DNA of 9,619 nucleotides from Bacillota bacterium (GTDB taxonomy: Bacteria; Bacillota; Clostridia; Christensenellales; CALWSW01), in NCBI GenBank assembly GCA_023402915.1, contig JAEYFO010000174.1, forward strand, positions 1-9,619. The letters run 5' to 3'. Positions 6,300 through 9,619 of the stretch are shown here, piece after piece. Under the pieces are notes generated by a model, which ran no database searches, was not told the DNA's origin, and saw nothing but the letters and a program-made list of their open reading frames with translations. Within the stretch, counting starts at the first letter, position 1; the number at the start of each line of letters is the position of its first letter. The position numbers and the translations under genes were made by a program.

Positions 6300-7649
6300 A
6301 TGGCAAAAAAAACGACGTCGTTCGTGTGCGGCGAATGCGGCTACGAATCGAGCAAGTGGATGGGGAAATGCCCCGGCTGCGGCAGCTGGAACACGCTGGT
6401 GGAAGAAGTCCAGCTGCCCGACCGGCAGGCGGCCGTGCCCGGCGTTTTGCTGGAAAAGCCGCAGCGCATCAGCGAGATCAGGCCGGACAACGCCTTTCGG
6501 AACACCACGGGCATGGCGGAGCTGGACCGGGTGCTGGGCGGCGGTCTGGTGCGGGGCAGCGCGGTGCTGCTGGGCGGCGATCCGGGCATCGGAAAATCGA
6601 CGCTGCTCTTGCAGGTGTGCGACGAGCTTTCCAACTCCATGCGGGTGCTGTATGCCTCGGGCGAAGAATCGGCCGCGCAGATCCGTCTGCGGGCGCAGCG
6701 GCTGGGCGTGACGGGAAACGAGCTGTTCGTCGTGGCGGAAAACGATCTGGACGTGATCCTGGCCCAGGCGGAAGCGGCCAAATGCGCCGTGCTGGTGGTG
6801 GACTCCATTCAGACGGTCTACCGAAAGGACGTGGCCAGCGCGCCCGGCTCCGTGACGCAGGTGCGCGAGGCGACGACGGCGCTGACCCGGCTGGCCAAGC
6901 AGGACGGCATTTCCGTCATCATCGTCGGCCACGTCACGAAAGAAGGAGCCATCGCAGGCCCGCGGGTGCTGGAGCATCTGGTGGATACGGTGCTTTATTT
7001 TGAGGGCGACCGCTACGAGAGCTTCCGCATCCTGCGGGCAGTCAAGAACCGTTTCGGCTCGACAAACGAGATCGGCGTGTTTGAAATGCGCGAGCAGGGC
7101 ATGAAAGAGGTGTCCGACCCTTCGGCGCTGTTCCTTTCCGACCGGCACGCGCCCCTTCCGGGCTGCGCCGTGGCCTGCGTGATGGAGGGAAGCCGGCCCG
7201 TGCTGGCGGAGATCCAGGCGCTGGTGTGCCAAACGGCCTTCGGCACGCCCCGGCGGATGACGGCGGGCGTGGATCACAACCGCATGGCGCTGCTCATCGC
7301 CGTCCTTGAAAAGAAGCTGGGGCTGCGCATGGGCGATCAGGACGCCTACGTCAACATCGTCGGCGGGCTGAAGGTGGACGAGCGGGCGGCCGATCTGGCC
7401 GTGGCCGTGGCGCTGGCCGCCTCCCTTCGAAACGAGCCGGTGCGCCGGGGCACGGTGGTGCTGGGCGAGATCGGCCTCACGGGCGAGGTGCGTGCCGTGG
7501 CGAGCGCGGAAAAGCGCGTGGCGGAATGCGCCAAGATGGGCTTTGAGCGGGTCATTCTTCCCAGGGCGAGCCGAAAGGGGCTCAGTGCCGCCGGGCTGGA
7601 GCTCATCGGCGTCGATACGGTGGCCGAGGCGTTTGAAGCGGCGTTTTAA
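6300..7649 (+). CDS. radA: DNA repair ATPase RadA/Sms
   Basis: This full-length (449-residue) RadA is a RecA-like hexameric ATPase that promotes branch migration of recombination intermediates and repair of stalled forks. Domains in order: a four-cysteine zinc finger (C10, C13, C24, C27); the RecA-type ATPase with Walker A GGDPGIGKST (92-101), Walker B 'VLVVDSIQT' (164-172) and GHVTKEG (210-216); the RadA-specific KNRFG motif (249-253); and a C-terminal Lon-protease-like domain with 'GGLKVDERAADLAVAVALAAS' from about 354 and GEIGLTGEVR near 382-391. The start follows GGAGG (6291-6295). It ends an apparent operon with ispDF; no clear terminator follows, but the carD gene has its own promoter. 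In B. subtilis radA is followed by disA, which is absent here. Confidence 0.97.
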   Translation: MAKKTTSFVCGECGYESSKWMGKCPGCGSWNTLVEEVQLPDRQAAVPGVLLEKPQRISEIRPDNAFRNTTGMAELDRVLGGGLVRGSAVLLGGDPGIGKSTLLLQVCDELSNSMRVLYASGEESAAQIRLRAQRLGVTGNELFVVAENDLDVILAQAEAAKCAVLVVDSIQTVYRKDVASAPGSVTQVREATTALTRLAKQDGISVIIVGHVTKEGAIAGPRVLEHLVDTVLYFEGDRYESFRILRAVKNRFGSTNEIGVFEMREQGMKEVSDPSALFLSDRHAPLPGCAVACVMEGSRPVLAEIQALVCQTAFGTPRRMTAGVDHNRMALLIAVLEKKLGLRMGDQDAYVNIVGGLKVDERAADLAVAVALAASLRNEPVRRGTVVLGEIGLTGEVRAVASAEKRVAECAKMGFERVILPRASRKGLSAAGLELIGVDTVAEAFEAAF

Positions 7650-7690
7650 CGGCTTGGAGCGCCGGAACGTATCCTTGAGACTGCCTTGCG

Positions 7691-7719
7691 TTGACTTTAC
7701 ACAGGGGCTGCGGTATCAT
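7691..7719 (+). promoter_or_regulatory. Near-consensus promoter for the carD-like gene
   Basis: TTGACT (7691-7696) and TATCAT (7714-7719) each match 5 of 6 sigma-A consensus bases with the ideal 17-base spacer. Transcription should start near 7726, leaving a leader of about 115 nt. This is the best-matching promoter in the window. Confidence 0.85.
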
Positions 7720-7737
7720 AAAATCAGACGCAGAATT

Positions 7738-7752
7738 TTTTGAAAACTGTTC
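7738..7752 (+). promoter_or_regulatory. TTTTGAA-N5-TTC element in the carD leader
   Basis: The 15-mer TTTTGAAAACTGTTC lies 10-25 bases after the predicted start of transcription. It matches TTTTGAAAGCAGTTC upstream of the yacL-like gene (8635-8649) at 13 of 15 positions. The core is an imperfect GAA-N5-TTC dyad. A shared operator is possible, but AT-rich spacers can match by chance. Confidence 0.3.
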
Positions 7753-7841
7753 GGTAATTTTGAAATCAAAGGAGTGCGAAACACACAGCAGGACGCAGGA
7801 ACGGGCGGCAGGTCTGCCTTTTGACGGGAAAGGAGCGAACC

Positions 7842-8348
7842 ATGTTCCGGATCGGAGATCGGGTGGCGTATCCTCTGCACGGCGCAGGGCTGGTGCAGGC
7901 AATCGAGGAGCGGGAAGTGCTCGGCGTGACGGGCGCGTATTACGTGTTGCTCTTTGAGGAGGAGAACCTTCGGATGCTTATACCCGTTTCGCGGGCGCAG
8001 GAGGTTCGGCTTCGTCCCATCGCGTCCAAAGAGCAGGCGGAGCAAATTCTTTTCTTTCTCCGGGAGCGGTGCGGTCCGGAAGTGGAAACCACATGGAATC
8101 AACGCTATCGCGCCAATCTCGAAAAGCTCAAAACCGGCGAGCTTTTTGCCATGGCCGAAGTGGTGCGCAGCCTGAGCGCACGGGAAATGAAGCGGGGGCT
8201 CTCCATCGGTGAAATCCGAATGCTTCAGAGCGCCCGAAAGCACCTTGCCGGCGAACTGAGCCTTGCAAAGGGCGTGCAGCGCAGCCTGATGGAAGAGCGG
8301 CTCGAAGAGATCCTCCGGCGCGGCGAGCTTTGCGAAAACGAGGCGTAG
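7842..8348 (+). CDS. CarD/CdnL-family RNA polymerase-binding transcription factor
   Basis: The 168-residue protein has the two-part CarD architecture. Residues 1-60 form the RNA-polymerase-interacting Tudor-like domain, starting 'MFRIGDRVAYPLHGAGLVQAI', with 'YYVLLFEEENLRMLIPV' (33-49). Residues 63-165 form a helical domain that, in the family, contacts the upstream edge of the transcription bubble. The conserved tryptophan used to wedge the bubble is W85 in 'WNQRYRANLEKLKTGELFAM'. CarD proteins stabilise open promoter complexes, notably at rRNA and housekeeping promoters. The ATG at 7842 is preferred because it follows AAAGGAG (7829-7835) and begins the conserved domain; an in-frame ATG at 7821 would add seven unconserved residues and lacks a good ribosome site. 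It is a single-gene unit with its own promoter and terminator. Confidence 0.92.
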   Translation: MFRIGDRVAYPLHGAGLVQAIEEREVLGVTGAYYVLLFEEENLRMLIPVSRAQEVRLRPIASKEQAEQILFFLRERCGPEVETTWNQRYRANLEKLKTGELFAMAEVVRSLSAREMKRGLSIGEIRMLQSARKHLAGELSLAKGVQRSLMEERLEEILRRGELCENEA

Positions 8349-8349
8349 C

Positions 8350-8373
8350 GCCGCGGCAAAGAACGCGGCTTTT
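8350..8373 (+). terminator. Intrinsic terminator after the carD-like gene
   Basis: GCCGCG (8350-8355) and CGCGGC (8364-8369) form a 6-bp all-GC stem with an 8-nt loop, followed by TTTT (8370-8373). It starts two bases after the TAG stop. Confidence 0.8.
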
Positions 8374-8423
8374 CAAAAAATGTGTGCGCTGACGGAGCAA
8401 TTTAATTTCCCGAAAAAGGCGGA

Positions 8424-8608
8424 GGGGATCGATCGGAAGCCGCCGTGGAAACGTCGGAAAGTATTTGCTGGAAACCGCCGATGGATTGGCTGCGGCATTT
8501 GCACGGAATTGTTGGAAAAATCCCGATAAAATTTCCGGAAACCCCAGCGGGGCATCAATCGAAAGCCGGCCGGGAAAAAGTGGAAGGTATTTGCTGGAAG
8601 CCGCCGAT
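8424..8608. repeat. Degenerate direct repeat, about 126-base period
   Basis: Unit 1 (8424-8482) and unit 2 (8549-8608) align over 60 columns with 48 identities and one gap by hand count. They share GTATTTGCTGGAA (starting 8461 and 8587, exactly 126 bases apart) and CCGCCGAT at the end. The stretch between them (about 8491-8548) may be a third, more diverged unit, as it carries GCGGCAT, TTGGAAAAA and GGAAACCCC in the same order, which would make the basic period about 63 bases. I do not recognise the family. It could be a decayed interspersed repeat or a minisatellite. Confidence 0.65.
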
Positions 8609-8634
8609 TCTTTGGATCATGAACATCATCTTTC

Positions 8635-8653
8635 TTTTGAAAGCAGTTCAAAA
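8635..8653. repeat. Perfect TTTTGAA-N5-TTCAAAA palindrome upstream of the yacL-like gene
   Basis: TTTTGAA (8635-8641) and TTCAAAA (8647-8653) form a perfect 7-bp dyad around AGCAG. A T run (8654-8658) follows, so it might fold as a weak AT hairpin, but its stability would be low for a terminator. Its left 15 bases resemble the carD leader element at 7738. It overlaps the weak promoter-like sequence, so an operator is possible. Confidence 0.4.
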
Positions 8654-8750
8654 TTTTTCTGAATCTAAAATATATCGAATAAAAAGGGGGCGAAAAACGA
8701 CGCAAAATTATCTTTAATATTGCACGTTCAGGAATAAACAAAAAGGAGGT

Positions 8751-9619
8751 ATGACTTTGGAATCTGGAAAAAACAAACAGATCGGACGGGCGCTGCTGCG
8801 GTTTTTGATCGCGTTGCTGGGCGCGGGTCTGGGCGTGGGTCTGCTGGCCGGTATCGACGGGCTGCTTCGCCTGGTGGGTCTGGTCAATCTTTCGCTGCTT
8901 CTTCCTTCGGTTCAGCTGGTGATCTACATTGTCGCGGCAGTGGCGTTCGGCATTCTTTTTTATTTTCTTTCTCCCGCTATCATTCGATTTTTTCAAAAAG
9001 CCGTCAGCCATCTGGAAAAGACATTGTTTGACATCCCGATGATGGAGCTGCTCAGCGCCACGGGCGGGCTGATCATCGGCCTGCTGATCGCGTTTCTGCT
9101 CTCCCGTCTGGTGGAAATGATCCCCATACCGCCGGTTTCGGTGAGCATTTCGGTCATTCTTTACCTGACGCTGGCCTATCTGGGCTGGACGGTGGGGCGA
9201 AAGCGCCGCGGCGAGCTGCGGCTGCCCGACCTGCCCTCACCCCGAAAGAGCGCCCGCGCCGAGCGGCAGTCCCGCGCGGAACGGAAAAACGGCGCGCGTC
9301 CGAAGGTGCTGGACACCAGCGTCATCATCGACGGCCGCATTTTCGATATTTGCAAGACCGGCATTGTCGAGGGCACGCTGATCATTCCGAATTTCGTGCT
9401 TCAGGAGCTGCGCCATGTGGCCGACTCCGCCGATTCCCTCAAGCGCAACCGCGGCCGCAGGGGGCTGGATATTCTGAGCAAAATTCAAAAAGAGCTGGAT
9501 GTTCCCGTCCGGGTGGAAGAGCGCGATTACGACGACATTGCCGAGGTGGACGCAAAGCTCCTCAAGCTGGCGGACGATCTGGGCGGCGTCGTGGTGACGA
9601 ACGACTACAACCTCAACAA
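8751..9619 (+). CDS. yacL: YacL-like membrane PIN-domain (PIN/TRAM) protein, 3'-truncated
   Basis: The frame opens at ATG 8751 after AGGAGG (8744-8749) and runs off the window after 289 residues, with no stop. The N-terminal half has four hydrophobic helices (about 12-36, 53-75, 102-120 and 131-148) and a basic linker rich in Arg/Lys/Glu (150-184). A PIN nuclease-like domain follows: KVLDTSVIIDGR (185-196) with D188, LQELRHVADS (217-226) with E219, RGRRGLDIL (234-242), 'VDAKLLKLA' (266-274) with D267, and TNDYN (283-287) with D285. These are the acidic residues expected of a PIN active site. In the YacL family a C-terminal TRAM RNA-binding domain follows; it would lie beyond the window. The family sits in the radA-disA-ispDF neighbourhood of Bacillota. 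Its biochemical role is not well established; membrane-tethered RNA cleavage is an inference. Confidence 0.92.
   Translation, partial: MTLESGKNKQIGRALLRFLIALLGAGLGVGLLAGIDGLLRLVGLVNLSLLLPSVQLVIYIVAAVAFGILFYFLSPAIIRFFQKAVSHLEKTLFDIPMMELLSATGGLIIGLLIAFLLSRLVEMIPIPPVSVSISVILYLTLAYLGWTVGRKRRGELRLPDLPSPRKSARAERQSRAERKNGARPKVLDTSVIIDGRIFDICKTGIVEGTLIIPNFVLQELRHVADSADSLKRNRGRRGLDILSKIQKELDVPVRVEERDYDDIAEVDAKLLKLADDLGGVVVTNDYNLN

Larger units (their letters stand above)
8374..8750. other. Gene-free spacer with degenerate repeats and AT-rich leader
   Basis: These 377 bases hold no gene I can support. The first part (to about 8610) is GC-moderate and built from degenerate repeats. The second part (8611-8750) is clearly AT-rich against the surrounding genes and contains a palindrome, then the AGGAGG (8744-8749) of the yacL-like gene. 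The + strand frame at 8445-8717 and a long minus-strand frame from 9011 to 8373 are open but lack ribosome sites and look like by-products of the repeats. The only promoter-like pair I see is weak: TTCAAA (8647) and TATATC (8671), with an 18-base spacer. Confidence 0.6.

Noticed and set aside
5112..7277. 721-residue open frame on the minus strand opposite the propeller gene and radA
   Set aside because: It lies antisense to two well-supported genes, its translation is His/Arg/Ala-rich low-complexity sequence with no recognisable domain, and long antisense frames are expected in GC-rich coding DNA.
7742..7752. Possible LexA/SOS box (GAAAACTGTTC) downstream of radA
   Set aside because: The Bacillota SOS box needs GAAC-N4-GTTC; here the left half-site and the spacing do not fit.
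7809..7825. GGCAG-GT-CTGCC plus TTTT as an attenuator before the carD-like gene
   Set aside because: The stem allows only about four pairs once a real loop is left, and the T run is short, so it is not a credible terminator.
8445..8717. 90-residue plus-strand frame with two ICWKPP repeats
   Set aside because: No ribosome binding site precedes its ATG, it ends in AT-rich low-complexity sequence, and the peptide repeats only reflect the DNA repeat.
8373..9011. Minus-strand open frame with recurring RR-PANTF peptide pattern
   Set aside because: It would begin inside the yacL-like gene and end inside the carD terminator. The peptide repeats are explained by the 126-base DNA repeat and are not conserved as protein.

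Overview
The window is a chromosomal housekeeping stretch from a GC-rich member of the Bacillota (Firmicutes), most likely class Clostridia. The evidence is the gene set: a SpoVB-type flippase, a YabN-type methylase/MazG fusion, HU, RqcP (YabO), RadA, a CarD-family protein and a YacL-type PIN protein. These are typical Bacillota neighbours, and strong AGGAGG ribosome binding sites and sigma-A-like promoters accompany them. All nine genes lie on the + strand. I see no mobile elements, CRISPR arrays, rRNA or tRNA genes.

Layout. Bases 1-1317 hold the 3' part of a SpoVB/MurJ-superfamily flippase, closed by a good intrinsic terminator. A short AT-rich spacer with TTTGAA repeats and a hairpin leads into yabN/mazG (1484-2962). 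HU (3136-3408) has its own extended -10 promoter, a leader of about 130 nt rich in inverted repeats, and a strong terminator. A second promoter with a consensus TATAAT at 3539 probably drives an operon of rqcP (3639), ispDF (3881, ATGA overlap), an unnamed membrane-anchored beta-propeller protein (5103) and radA (6300). The carD-like gene (7842) has a near-consensus promoter at 7691-7719 and its own terminator. A gene-free stretch of about 380 bp follows, holding a degenerate ~126-bp-period repeat and an AT-rich palindrome. It leads into a YacL-like membrane PIN-domain gene (8751) cut by the window end.

How the genes fit together. The left half handles the cell envelope (lipid-linked precursor flipping), nucleotide-pool cleaning (MazG), nucleoid structure (HU) and rescue of stalled ribosomes (RqcP). 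The right half covers isoprenoid precursor synthesis (IspDF, MEP pathway), recombination and repair (RadA), RNA polymerase/promoter control (CarD) and a membrane PIN protein. In Bacillus subtilis these correspond to two separate conserved loci (spoVB-yabN-yabO and radA-disA-yacL-ispD-ispF). Here they are joined and rearranged; disA is not next to radA, and yabP/yabQ/divIC do not follow rqcP.

I did not find a clearly new biological system. The points most worth a second look are the propeller protein between ispDF and radA, the degenerate intergenic repeat before yacL, the HU leader, the altered methylase motif in YabN, and the missing disA.
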